DNA from: Parasedimentitalea huanghaiensis
GTDB lineage: Bacteria; Pseudomonadota; Alphaproteobacteria; Rhodobacterales; Rhodobacteraceae
Length of the DNA: 64,000 nucleotides
Assembly: GCF_009753675.1 (NCBI RefSeq)
Contig: NZ_WQLV01000002.1
Location: forward strand, 62,001 to 126,000
Direction: 5' to 3'
Shown here: positions 8,838 to 16,804 of the stretch, piece after piece
Position numbering within the stretch: position 1 is the stretch's first letter
How the letters are laid out: each line of letters begins with the position of its first letter
Program-made: the position numbers and the translations under genes
The notes under the pieces: generated by a model
The model's database searches: none
The model's input: only the letters and a program-made list of their open reading frames with translations
What the model was told of the DNA's origin: nothing

Positions 8838-8950
8838 CACCTCGCACCAGGCCTTTGCAGAACCTTGTAAGACACAAGCAAACAAGGGAGTGCACGTCTG
8901 CGTCCCATCGTCATCACTCGACTAGGATTGTCTTCTATACCGGAGGTTAA
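8838..8950 (+). pseudogene. remnant of a second fabB 5' end
   Basis: From about 8838 the sequence follows the leader and first codons of fabB (10340-10450). Shared pieces include CAAACAAGGGAGTGCACGT, which is the fabB ribosome binding site, and then a start region in which ATG has become CTG. Translation gives LRPIVITRLGL against the FabB N-terminus MRRVVVTGLGI. Identity over about 80 nt is roughly four in five by eye. It ends at about 8950, where fabA-like sequence begins. It is a dead fragment with no full reading frame. Confidence 0.8.
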
Positions 8951-9007
8951 GCCGGAAATGTCACCTGCGATGTCAAAGGCATGCAAATCACGCCCTGCGA
9001 GACTTAA
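8951..9007 (+). pseudogene. remnant of a second fabA 3' end
   Basis: Reads (A)GNVTCDVKGMQITPCET-stop, against the FabA C-terminus [18 protein letters not shown]-stop: the same frame, the same stop position and the same DVKGM core. It is joined directly to the fabB remnant in the order fabB' then fabA', the reverse of the functional order, and is followed by a hairpin terminator as real fabA is. Only about 18 codons survive. Confidence 0.8.
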
Positions 9008-9028
9008 AGCGAACCAATTTCGTTGAAT

Positions 9029-9057
9029 GGGAAGAGGCCTAGAGCCTTTTCCCTTTT
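9029..9057 (+). terminator. terminator downstream of the fabA remnant
   Basis: Stem GGGAAGAGGC/GCCTTTTCCC (10 bp, one G-U) with loop CTAGA, followed by TTTT. It is placed after the fabA remnant exactly as the 7493-7519 hairpin is placed after intact fabA, which supports the remnant being a former fabA end. Confidence 0.6.
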
Positions 9058-9223
9058 AAAATTTCGTTTGCTCGAGCGGCTTCTACAAGCCCAATACGGA
9101 CTGAATTCAAAATTGCAGAAAGCAATTTCTAGGCTCCTCTGCTTGTGATGAGCCGTATTTTTAGTTGCGTTCTGCTTCCACCCCAACTTTCCTGACTAAG
9201 ACCGCAAGCGGGAGAAGCCAGAC

Positions 9224-10108
9224 ATGACGAACCGAAAGCTCTACCTCGGGCCTCTAACCGACAACAGACGTTGGGATAAGGTCGACATCCGCGCCGATGA
9301 TGTATTCGTCGTGCCCCCCCCCGAAATGCGGAACCACCTGGATGCAAACCATCGTGTCTCTGCTTTTTTCCGGTGATCCTGAGGTCGAAACAGAGTTGTC
9401 TGTCAAAATGCCATGGGTCGACATCCGTATCCGCGAGATGTCCGAAGTCGCGGAGAGGCTCGAAGCCATGCAGCATCGACGCAGCATGAAAAGTCACACA
9501 CCGATGGACGGGCTGCCGTTCGACGATCAGGCGCAATACATCTGCGTGTTTCGCCACCCTCTTGACGCGCATTTCTCGTATCGCAAACATGTACACAACA
9601 TTTCGATGACATGGTTCGACACATGGTTTCCCGAGGATGATGCCGAAGGCATCACAATCCGCCGCTTTCTGGACGGTGGCGCAGAGGGCTTCGATGGAGA
9701 TGCGATGCCGCTCGCGAATATCCTTCAGCATTACAAAGCCGTCTCGGCCCTTGCTGAGCGGCCCAACGTGTCACTTTTTCACTACGCGGATATGACCACA
9801 GATTTAGCAGGCACGTTCACCAGAACGTGTCAGATTTGCTGGGCATTTCCCACACCGAAACAGACATGGAGCAACTTATTCAGGCCGCAACGTTCAACAA
9901 CATGAAGGGCAAAGCCGAACGTTTTGCTCCATCCGGTGGCAAGGGGTTCGTCAAGTCGGACGCTGAGTTTTTTCACAGCGGCACCAGCGGCAAATGGCAT
10001 GGCAAACTGACGAATGATGAATTGGCCGCTTACGACGCAATAATGGATGAATACTTGTCTCCAGAGGACCGCAAATGGTTGGAGTATGGCTCGGAGGGCG
10101 CCGCCTAA
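9224..10108 (+). pseudogene. sulfotransferase family gene broken by two frameshifts
   Basis: Three consecutive reading frames together make one PAPS-dependent sulfotransferase of about 295 residues. Part 1 (9224-9313) starts MTNRKLYLGPLTDNRRWDK and runs to DDVFVV. Part 2 (to about 9815) has the 5'-phosphosulfate loop PPKCGTTWMQTIV, FRHPLDAHFSYRKH (3'-phosphate motif) and LFHYADMTTDLAGT. Part 3 (about 9818-10108) has NVSDLLGISHTETDME and the C-terminal APSGGKGFVKSDAEFF. The first shift is in a run of nine C (9314-9322); eight C would restore the frame. The second, a one-base loss near 9812-9826, is not in a homopolymer. The gene is probably inactive, though the first shift alone could be a read error or slippage. 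Confidence 0.8.
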
Positions 10109-10398
10109 GGGTAACGCCCCAACTCACCACGCAAGTCTGGTTTGTCCCCGCTGCATCTTGTCACCAATAGCTGGGCCAGAACACTTGTACAAACCAGGTT
10201 CGAAGGGCCAATCTAAAATTGCGCATTGTTCCCACTCTGTTTTGTCTATGCTGCAATCAAAGTGAAGGTCAAACGACCCTATCAGCCGACATTTGCCCCA
10301 ACTTTCAAACAACACATAAAGCCAACGCCACTGCAACCTATCTTGCACCTCACCTCTGCAGTGCATAGTAAGACATAAGCAAACAAGGGAGTGCACGT
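10109..10398. other. intergenic region upstream of fabB
   Basis: 290 nt with no convincing gene. The last 60 nt before fabB are the parent of the remnant at 8838. A weak TTGTTC...TATGCT pair near 10228-10254 could serve as a promoter for fabB-fabI, which must be transcribed separately from fabA here; this is a guess from position. Confidence 0.35.
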
Positions 10399-11628
10399 AT
10401 GCGTCGTGTCGTCGTCACCGGACTGGGAATTGTCTCCTCTATCGGGAATAACGCCGCCGAGGTTCTGGCCTCGCTCAAGGCAGGTAAATCTGGCATCGAA
10501 GCCAGCCCTTCAATGACCGAACACGGCTTTCGCAGCCAGGTGGCCGGTACGCTGAAAATCGACACCAAGGAACTGGTGGACAAACGCACCCTGCGGTTCA
10601 TGGGCGACGGCGCGGCCTATGCCCATATCGCCATGAGCCAGGCGATTGCCGATGCAGGCCTGAATGACGACCAAGTGGTCAACACCCGTACGGGTCTGGT
10701 GGCCGGTTCCGGCGGCCCGTCAACCAGCGCCATGCTGACGGCCCACCAGGTTGTTGCCAAAACCGGCGCCACCAAACGCATTGGGCCTTTTGCGGTGCCA
10801 AAATGCATGAGCTCGACCATCTCTGCCAACTTGGCAACAGCGTTCAAGATCAAGGGTATCAACTACTCGATCACCTCGGCCTGTTCGACCTCACTACATT
10901 GCATCGGCAATGCGGCCGAGCAGATCATGATGGGCAAGCAGGACGTGATGTTTGCTGGTGGTGGTGAAGAGCTGGACTGGACCCTGTCCTGTCTATTCGA
11001 CGCCATGGGCGCGATGTCATCCAAGAAGAACGATGACCCAACAGCCGCCAGCCGCGCCTTTGACGCCAACCGCGATGGTTTTGTCATCTCGGGCGGTGGC
11101 GGCATTGTGGTTCTGGAAGATCTGGAGCACGCCGTTGCGCGCGGTGCGAAAATCTATGCCGAGGTCACCGGCTTTGCCGCAACATCCGACGGCCACGATA
11201 TGGTTGCCCCATCTGGCGAAGGTGGCGAACGCGCCATGCGTCTGGCACTTGAAACCCTGCCAGAAGGTCGTTCGGTATCCTATATCAACGCCCACGGCAC
11301 CTCGACCCCAGTCGGCGATGTCGGAGAAGTCGAAGCGGTGCGCCGCGTCTTTGGCGAAGGCTCCACACCGCCGATCTCGTCTACCAAGTCGATGACCGGC
11401 CACGCACAGGGCGCTGCTGGCGCATTGGAAGCCATCTTCTGCCTGTTGATGCTGGACAATGATTTTATCACGCCATCAATCAACGTCGACGAGCTGGATC
11501 CGGCGATCAACGAAGGTGAGATCGCAACGGCCTATGTAGAAAACGCCGGTCTGGACAGCGTCATGACCAACAGCTTTGGTTTTGGCGGTACCAACGGATC
11601 GATGATCCTAAGCAAGTACAAAGGGTAA
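10399..11628 (+). CDS. fabB: beta-ketoacyl-ACP synthase I FabB
   Basis: 409 residues. Condenses malonyl-ACP with acyl-ACP and is required, with FabA, for elongating the cis-3-decenoyl branch. The catalytic triad is complete: Cys162 in SACSTS, His299 in NAHGTSTP and His335 in MTGHAQGAAG. The ribosome binding site GGGAG lies 8 nt before ATG. It is followed 6 nt later by fabI, so the two are cotranscribed. Its 5' end, including the leader, is duplicated in decayed form at 8838-8950. Confidence 0.97.
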   Translation: MRRVVVTGLGIVSSIGNNAAEVLASLKAGKSGIEASPSMTEHGFRSQVAGTLKIDTKELVDKRTLRFMGDGAAYAHIAMSQAIADAGLNDDQVVNTRTGLVAGSGGPSTSAMLTAHQVVAKTGATKRIGPFAVPKCMSSTISANLATAFKIKGINYSITSACSTSLHCIGNAAEQIMMGKQDVMFAGGGEELDWTLSCLFDAMGAMSSKKNDDPTAASRAFDANRDGFVISGGGGIVVLEDLEHAVARGAKIYAEVTGFAATSDGHDMVAPSGEGGERAMRLALETLPEGRSVSYINAHGTSTPVGDVGEVEAVRRVFGEGSTPPISSTKSMTGHAQGAAGALEAIFCLLMLDNDFITPSINVDELDPAINEGEIATAYVENAGLDSVMTNSFGFGGTNGSMILSKYKG

Positions 11629-11634
11629 TCGGAT

Positions 11635-12426
11635 ATGTCTGGACCACTACAGGGCAAGCGCGGCCTGATCATGGGCGTCGCCAACGAGCGTTCTATCGCC
11701 TGGGGCATCGCCAAAGCTATGGCCGAAGCCGGTGCCGAACTGGCCTTCACCTATCAGGGTGAGGCCTTTGGCAAACGCCTGCAGCCACTGGCTGAAAGCG
11801 TCGGCAGCGACTTCATGGTCGACGTCGATGTCACCGATGACGCCTCGCTGGATACTGCATTTGAGCAACTTGGCAGCCGCTGGCCCACCATCGACTTTGT
11901 CGTCCACGCGATTGCATATTCTGACAAGAACGAGCTGACTGGTCGTTTCCTCAACACCAGCCGCGCCAACTTCAAGAACTCGCTGGATATCTCTGCTTAT
12001 TCCTTCATCGAGGTTGCCCGTCGGGCGCATCCGCTGATGGTTGATAATGGCGGCACGCTGCTGACCCTGACGTATCAGGGCTCAAACCGGGTCTGCCCCA
12101 GCTACAACGTGATGGGCGTGGCCAAAGCGGCGCTGGAATCCGCCACCCGTTATCTGGCCAACGACCTCGGTCCCGAAGGCATTCGCGTCAATGCGATTTC
12201 GCCCGGCCCGATGAAAACTCTGGCTGGCGCCGCGATTGGTGGTGCGCGCAAAACCTACAAGCACACTGATCAGAACGCACCAATGCGGTCAAACGCAACG
12301 CTTGAAGCTGTAGGCGGCACCGCTGTCTATCTGGCGTCTGATGCTGGTGCTTGTACCACAGGCGAGATCATCCGCGTTGACGGTGGGTTCCATGTGCTGG
12401 GTATGCCGCAGCCCGATCACCTGTAA
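11635..12426 (+). CDS. fabI: enoyl-[acyl-carrier-protein] reductase FabI
   Basis: 263-residue SDR-fold NADH-dependent enoyl-ACP reductase, the last step of the elongation cycle. It has the FabI-type cofactor segment GVANERSIAWGIA and the active-site residues Tyr147, Tyr157 and Lys164 (TYQGSNRV, SYNVMGVAK), spaced as in FabI rather than in ordinary SDRs. It is the second gene of fabB-fabI, followed by a strong terminator. Confidence 0.95.
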   Translation: MSGPLQGKRGLIMGVANERSIAWGIAKAMAEAGAELAFTYQGEAFGKRLQPLAESVGSDFMVDVDVTDDASLDTAFEQLGSRWPTIDFVVHAIAYSDKNELTGRFLNTSRANFKNSLDISAYSFIEVARRAHPLMVDNGGTLLTLTYQGSNRVCPSYNVMGVAKAALESATRYLANDLGPEGIRVNAISPGPMKTLAGAAIGGARKTYKHTDQNAPMRSNATLEAVGGTAVYLASDAGACTTGEIIRVDGGFHVLGMPQPDHL

Positions 12427-12451
12427 ACAACCGACCTCAGACATTACATCA

Positions 12452-12475
12452 GGGCACCCTATGGGTGCCCTTTTC
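12452..12475 (+). terminator. terminator after fabI
   Basis: Perfect stem GGGCACCC/GGGTGCCC with loop TAT followed by TTTTC, 25 nt past the fabI stop. It also lies just beyond the 3' end of the convergent nitronate monooxygenase gene. Confidence 0.85.
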
Positions 12476-12481
12476 ATTTGA

Positions 12482-13558
12482 TTAACCCGCCATCGCAATC
12501 TGCATTTCAGCTGCCAAATCCGCAACCAAATCCGCGGCTGGCATGCTGCGCGAGCGCGGCGCCCCCATCCCAGCCCACTGCGCGCCAAACCCGGTTGAAC
12601 CCGCCGCCTTTGCGGCCGCATTCAGTGCTTTACCTGCGTCATAGGCAATCGGATAGTCTGGCACTTGGACATCGCCATTTTGTGCCGCCCAAACTGTGAA
12701 ATCATTTGCCAAACAGCGCGCGGCACGCCCAGAGATCTGCGCCAGCATCATGGTGTCCTTAGCCGCATCCGAATGTAGGGCAGTGCGATAGCCGGCATCA
12801 GCCAGACTCTCTGGACAGTCAATAAACGCCGTGCCCAACTGCGCCGACGACGCCCCGACTGATAAAGCCGCCGCGATATCGGCCCCATCCATCAACCCAC
12901 CAGCCGCAATCACTGGAATATCCAAAGCCGCCACCAGCGTTTGCGTCAACTCCAGTGCCGGCAGCCGTTCATCCGCGCCTTCAGGATCAAACACACCACG
13001 ATGACCACCGGCCTCCCAGCCTTGCGCCACCACGCAATCTATGCCCGCGGCCTGAACCTGCCGTCCCTCAGCCAAGGAGGTGGCACTGGCCAACAATATC
13101 ACACCTGCGTTGTGAAGCGCCGAAATGACCGCAGCAGGTGGCAATCCAAAGTGAAAGCTCACCACTGATGGACGTTCTTGCACCAACATATCCTGCATAT
13201 CAGTGTCTGCGCTGAAGCTTTTATAGATTTCATGCAGTTCAACTGGTGGAGCAGCAGAAAAGCGTTCAAACAGAGGTGTCAATTTTGCTAGCCACGCGCC
13301 CTCGACTTCTGCATCAGCCTGGGCCGGCGGATGACAAAACACATTGACGTGGAATGGCTTATCTGTGGCCGCGCGGATTTCGTGGATCATTGCGCGGGCT
13401 TGATCGACACTGGCGGCGCCAATGCCTACGGCGCCCAATCCACCAGCATTGCTGACTGCGACAGCCATCGCCGGAGTGCTCACCCCAGCCATCGGGGCCT
13501 GAAAGATCGGCCAGCGCAGGCCGATCTTCTTGGTCAATTCATTATGCACCGCGCCCAT
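12482..13558 (-). CDS. nitronate monooxygenase (2-nitropropane dioxygenase family)
   Basis: 358-residue FMN-dependent TIM-barrel enzyme. Features are PIFQAPMAGVSTPAMAVAVS at the N-terminus (FMN phosphate region), NAGGLGAVGIG, the flavin/substrate block VAQGWEAGGHRG with the catalytic-type His, and IPVIAAGGLMDG near the C-terminus. Family members oxidise alkyl nitronates such as propionate-3-nitronate; some are quinone reductases, so the exact substrate is open. GGGAGAC stands before ATG 13558. It is convergent with fabI. Confidence 0.88.
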   Translation of the reverse strand: MGAVHNELTKKIGLRWPIFQAPMAGVSTPAMAVAVSNAGGLGAVGIGAASVDQARAMIHEIRAATDKPFHVNVFCHPPAQADAEVEGAWLAKLTPLFERFSAAPPVELHEIYKSFSADTDMQDMLVQERPSVVSFHFGLPPAAVISALHNAGVILLASATSLAEGRQVQAAGIDCVVAQGWEAGGHRGVFDPEGADERLPALELTQTLVAALDIPVIAAGGLMDGADIAAALSVGASSAQLGTAFIDCPESLADAGYRTALHSDAAKDTMMLAQISGRAARCLANDFTVWAAQNGDVQVPDYPIAYDAGKALNAAAKAAGSTGFGAQWAGMGAPRSRSMPAADLVADLAAEMQIAMAG

Positions 13559-13624
13559 TCCACGTCTCCCTGCCTGTTAGCGGCAAACAAAACCCGGATT
13601 AAACGATGGTGCAACCCCGTGAGA

Positions 13625-14053
13625 TCAGTTGATCGAGACCAGTTCGATTTCAAATGTCAGGTCTTTACCCGCCAGCGGGTGGTTGGCGTCCAGCGTAACA
13701 GTCGCCTCATCAACTTCCACCACTGTCACCGGCAGTGCATGTCCGTCAGGCGACTGCATCTGCAACTGAGTTCCAATTTCCAATGGGATATCGTCCGGAA
13801 TTCCTTCACGTGGGATGGCCTGACGAGCGTCCGGGTTCAACGGACCATAGGCTTTGGCGCAGGGGATCTGGATCGTTTTCTTACTACCGGCAACCATGCC
13901 CGGCATTTCTGCATCCATACCTTCGATGACCATGCCGCTGCCAACTGTGAATTCCAGCGGATCGCGACCTTCAGAGCTGTCGAAAACACTGCCATCCAGC
14001 AGGGTTCCGGTGTAGTGGATGCGCACGGTGTCGCCGGTTTTGACCTCGGTCAT
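13625..14053 (-). CDS. FKBP-type peptidyl-prolyl cis-trans isomerase (SlyD-like)
   Basis: 142 residues. An FKBP domain is interrupted by an insert-in-flap chaperone segment, as in SlyD/FkpB proteins: VRIHYTGTLLDGSVFDSS at the N-terminus, then the insert (about 65-120) and HPLAGKDLTFEIELVSI at the C-terminus. It lacks the His-rich metal-binding tail of E. coli SlyD. No signal peptide, so a cytosolic folding helper. It lies 66 nt upstream of the nitronate monooxygenase gene on the same strand. Confidence 0.9.
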   Translation of the reverse strand: MTEVKTGDTVRIHYTGTLLDGSVFDSSEGRDPLEFTVGSGMVIEGMDAEMPGMVAGSKKTIQIPCAKAYGPLNPDARQAIPREGIPDDIPLEIGTQLQMQSPDGHALPVTVVEVDEATVTLDANHPLAGKDLTFEIELVSIN

Positions 14054-14212
14054 AGGGGGTCCAATCTGTCTGGAACTTCAAAGCGCGCTAACCTAATCCC
14101 TGACCGCGAAATGTAAAGTCCAAGCACAGCGGTTCAGGTCTTTGTGTGGCATACAATATCCTGCTTCCCCCCTGCACAGGCCTGTGTCACTGTTCCCGCA
14201 AGGGAGAACGAC

Positions 14213-14899
14213 ATGCCAATCACAACCTGTATTTTTGATGCCTATGGCACCTTGTTTGATGTCTCAGCCGCCGCCCGACAGGCCGCGGCAGAGCCGGACT
14301 TCCCGCAACTGCGCGACAGCTGGATTGAATTGGCCAACCATTGGCGGCTGAAGCAACTGCAATACACTTGGCTGCGTGCAATCACTGGCGCCCATGCCGA
14401 TTTTTGGGAGGTCACCCAAAACGGGTTGGACTGGGCGCTCGAGGCCATCGGGTTGGATGGTGACGACAAGCTGCGACAACGGCTGCTGGATCTTTATTGG
14501 CAGTTGCAAGCCTATCCCGAGGTCCCTGCAATGCTAAAGGCTCTGAAAGAGGCCGGGCTAAACACCGCGATCCTCTCCAATGGGTCTCCAGCCATGTTGG
14601 ACGGTGCTGTGCAATCCGCCGACATCGGCAATGTGCTGGACGATGTGCTGTCGGTTCAAAGCGTCGGCATCTTCAAACCTGATGCACGGGTCTACGATCT
14701 GGTCGGCGCTCGTTTTGGCTGTGCCAAGGACGAAGTGTTATTTGTCTCTTCTAACGGTTGGGATGCCGCAGCGGCCACTGGCTATGGGTTCATCACCGCC
14801 TGGGCCAATCGCGCAAGCGAACCCGTCGACAGGCTCCCCTGGACACCCCGGTATATTCTGTCCGACCTCACGACAATTCCGGAACTGGCCGCTGGCTAG
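14213..14899 (+). CDS. haloacid dehalogenase, type II (HAD superfamily)
   Basis: 228 residues from ATG 14213 (GGGAGAA upstream; the frame opens earlier at 14144). It resembles L-2-haloacid dehalogenases: nucleophile Asp9 in FDAYGTLFDV, Ser122-Asn123 in LSNGSP, Lys155 in FKPDARVYDL, and FVSSNGWDAAAATG with Asn181/Asp184. These enzymes hydrolyse 2-haloalkanoates to 2-hydroxy acids. The Thr/Ser dehydratase gene starts 47 nt downstream, so cotranscription is possible. Confidence 0.88.
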   Translation: MPITTCIFDAYGTLFDVSAAARQAAAEPDFPQLRDSWIELANHWRLKQLQYTWLRAITGAHADFWEVTQNGLDWALEAIGLDGDDKLRQRLLDLYWQLQAYPEVPAMLKALKEAGLNTAILSNGSPAMLDGAVQSADIGNVLDDVLSVQSVGIFKPDARVYDLVGARFGCAKDEVLFVSSNGWDAAAATGYGFITAWANRASEPVDRLPWTPRYILSDLTTIPELAAG

Positions 14900-14946
14900 A
14901 TAGCCTGAACAAGAACTCCAAGATACTATCCAAGAAAGTCTGCCCC

Positions 14947-15921
14947 ATGACATCCATTGCCATGATCGAAGCCGCCGCACAGCGACTAAAGGGCCACGCC
15001 CGGAAAACACCGCTGTTGTCCTCCCCCTTTCTGGATGACATCGCCGGACGTCGCGTTCTGGTAAAACCGGAATGCCTGCAGCATACCGGATCGTTCAAGT
15101 TTCGCGGTGCCTGGTCTGCCCTGTCGGCGCTGGACGAGGTCGCGCGCAAGAAAGGCGTCATCGCCTATTCCAGCGGCAACCACGCACAGGGTATTGCCCA
15201 TGCCGCCAGCCTGCATGGCGCACCTTCCGTGATTGTAATGCCTGCCGATGCGCCAAAGCTGAAAATCGACAACACCCGCGCCTTGGGTGCTGAGGTCGTG
15301 CTGTATGATCGCGCCAGTGAAGATCGCGATGCCATCGGTCAAAGTCTTGCGAACGAACGGGACCTGACGCTGATTAAGCCGTTTGACGAACCACTGGTGA
15401 TCGCCGGTCAGGGCACCGTTGGACTAGAAATTGCCAGCCAAGCGGCCGAACAGGGCGTCACCGAAGGCGAGGTTCTGGTCAATTGCGGCGGCGGCGGTCT
15501 GACCTCGGGCATAGCGCTGGCGCTGGAATCCCACGCGCCACAGATGCAGGTCCGTCCTTGTGAACCACAGGGCTTTGATGACGTCACGCGCTCGCTGGCA
15601 TCAGGTCAAATTGAGCGCAACACGCAGACCGCCGGTTCGATCTGTGACGCCATTCTGACACCCGAACCAGGGCAAATCACCTTTCCCATCCTAAAGCGGC
15701 TCTGCGGCCCCGGTCTGGTTGTGAGCGAAGACGAAGCCCTGCACGCCACTGCGCTGGCATTTTCGCGGTTAAAGATCGTACTGGAACCCGGCGGTGCCAT
15801 CTCCCTGGCCGCAGCCCTGTTTCACGGTGACAAACTGAACAGCGAAACGGTGATGGTGGTTGCCACGGGCGGCAATGTGGACCCCGCAATGTTCACCGAG
15901 GCGCTTCAACGTTTCAACTGA
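14947..15921 (+). CDS. threonine/serine dehydratase (PLP fold-type II)
   Basis: 324 residues from ATG 14947; the frame is open further upstream but overlaps the dehalogenase in an unrelated sequence. The PLP lysine is Lys51 in HTGSFKFRGA, the substrate loop is SSGNHAQG and the phosphate-binding loop is NCGGGGLTSG. It has no C-terminal ACT regulatory domain, so it is the short catabolic type. Candidate reactions are threonine to 2-oxobutyrate, serine to pyruvate, or 3-hydroxyaspartate dehydration; sequence alone does not decide. It lies between the dehalogenase and pcaD, with 82 nt before pcaD. Confidence 0.85.
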   Translation: MTSIAMIEAAAQRLKGHARKTPLLSSPFLDDIAGRRVLVKPECLQHTGSFKFRGAWSALSALDEVARKKGVIAYSSGNHAQGIAHAASLHGAPSVIVMPADAPKLKIDNTRALGAEVVLYDRASEDRDAIGQSLANERDLTLIKPFDEPLVIAGQGTVGLEIASQAAEQGVTEGEVLVNCGGGGLTSGIALALESHAPQMQVRPCEPQGFDDVTRSLASGQIERNTQTAGSICDAILTPEPGQITFPILKRLCGPGLVVSEDEALHATALAFSRLKIVLEPGGAISLAAALFHGDKLNSETVMVVATGGNVDPAMFTEALQRFN

Positions 15922-16003
15922 CGCATCTTGCCTGTGGCTTCGCCCTTTACCCCCCAGCGCCTCCCCGGTTACATGTGCGCCAAACAATACAAAGAGGCAA
16001 ACC

Positions 16004-16804
16004 ATGCACATCGCAGATCTGGGAGATGTTCAGCTACACTATCGGGTTGACGGCGATCCGGATGGCGCGCCGGTTGTCTTTGCCAACTCGCTGGGGACCG
16101 ATCTGAGGTTGTGGGATGCAGTGCTGCCATTGCTGCCAGCCGGGGTGAAGCTGATCCGCTATGACCTGCGTGGCCACGGGCTTTCCTCGGTGCCATCCGC
16201 GCCCTATTCCATGGGCACGCTGATCCGGGATGCCGAGCAACTGCTGGATTTTCTGGACATCCGGGACTGTATGTTTGTCGGGCTATCCATTGGCGGCATG
16301 ATCGCACAGGGCCTGGCCGTGAAACGGCTGGACCAAATCCGCGCGCTGGTTTTGTCGAACACCGCAGCAAAAATTGGCACCGCCGATATGTGGAAGCAGC
16401 GTGTCCAGGCGGTGAACCAAAACGGTATCGAACCGCTGGCCGATGCGATCATGGACCGTTGGTTTGCTCGTGGATTTCGCGCCTCTCCGGACATCACCCT
16501 GTGGCGCAATATGTTGGTTCAACAATCCGCCGCTGGTTACGCGGGCTGTTGTTCAGCCATTGCCGGCACTGATTTTTACACCCCAACCAGCGGTTTGCGT
16601 CTGCCCACACTGGGTATCGCTGGATCTGAGGATGGCGCCACACCACCCGATCTGGTGCGCGAAACAATTGACCTGATCCCCGGCTCCTCGTTCTCTCTGA
16701 TCCGCAAGGCAGGCCACCTGCCCTGCGTTGAACAGCCTGCTGAATACGCAGCCCTCTTGTCCAGGTTTCTTGATGACACCGGCCACATTGCAAAGGACAC
16801 CTAA
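16004..16804 (+). CDS. pcaD: 3-oxoadipate enol-lactonase PcaD
   Basis: 266 residues from ATG 16004 (AGAGGC upstream). Alpha/beta hydrolase with the nucleophile elbow GLSIGG (Ser95), HGLSS after the DLRG block, and an acid/base pair near EDGATPP and AGHLPCVEQP. PcaD hydrolyses 3-oxoadipate enol-lactone in the protocatechuate branch of the beta-ketoadipate pathway. The stop overlaps the pcaB start by one base, which supports the pathway assignment. Confidence 0.88.
   Translation: MHIADLGDVQLHYRVDGDPDGAPVVFANSLGTDLRLWDAVLPLLPAGVKLIRYDLRGHGLSSVPSAPYSMGTLIRDAEQLLDFLDIRDCMFVGLSIGGMIAQGLAVKRLDQIRALVLSNTAAKIGTADMWKQRVQAVNQNGIEPLADAIMDRWFARGFRASPDITLWRNMLVQQSAAGYAGCCSAIAGTDFYTPTSGLRLPTLGIAGSEDGATPPDLVRETIDLIPGSSFSLIRKAGHLPCVEQPAEYAALLSRFLDDTGHIAKDT

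Noticed and set aside
8754-9223. Transposon scar from an insertion sequence
   Set aside because: No terminal inverted repeats or transposase fragments; the similarity is to fabB and fabA instead.
13331-14116. 261-residue open frame on the plus strand
   Set aside because: Runs antisense through the end of the nitronate monooxygenase and the whole FKBP gene; both of those are clear.
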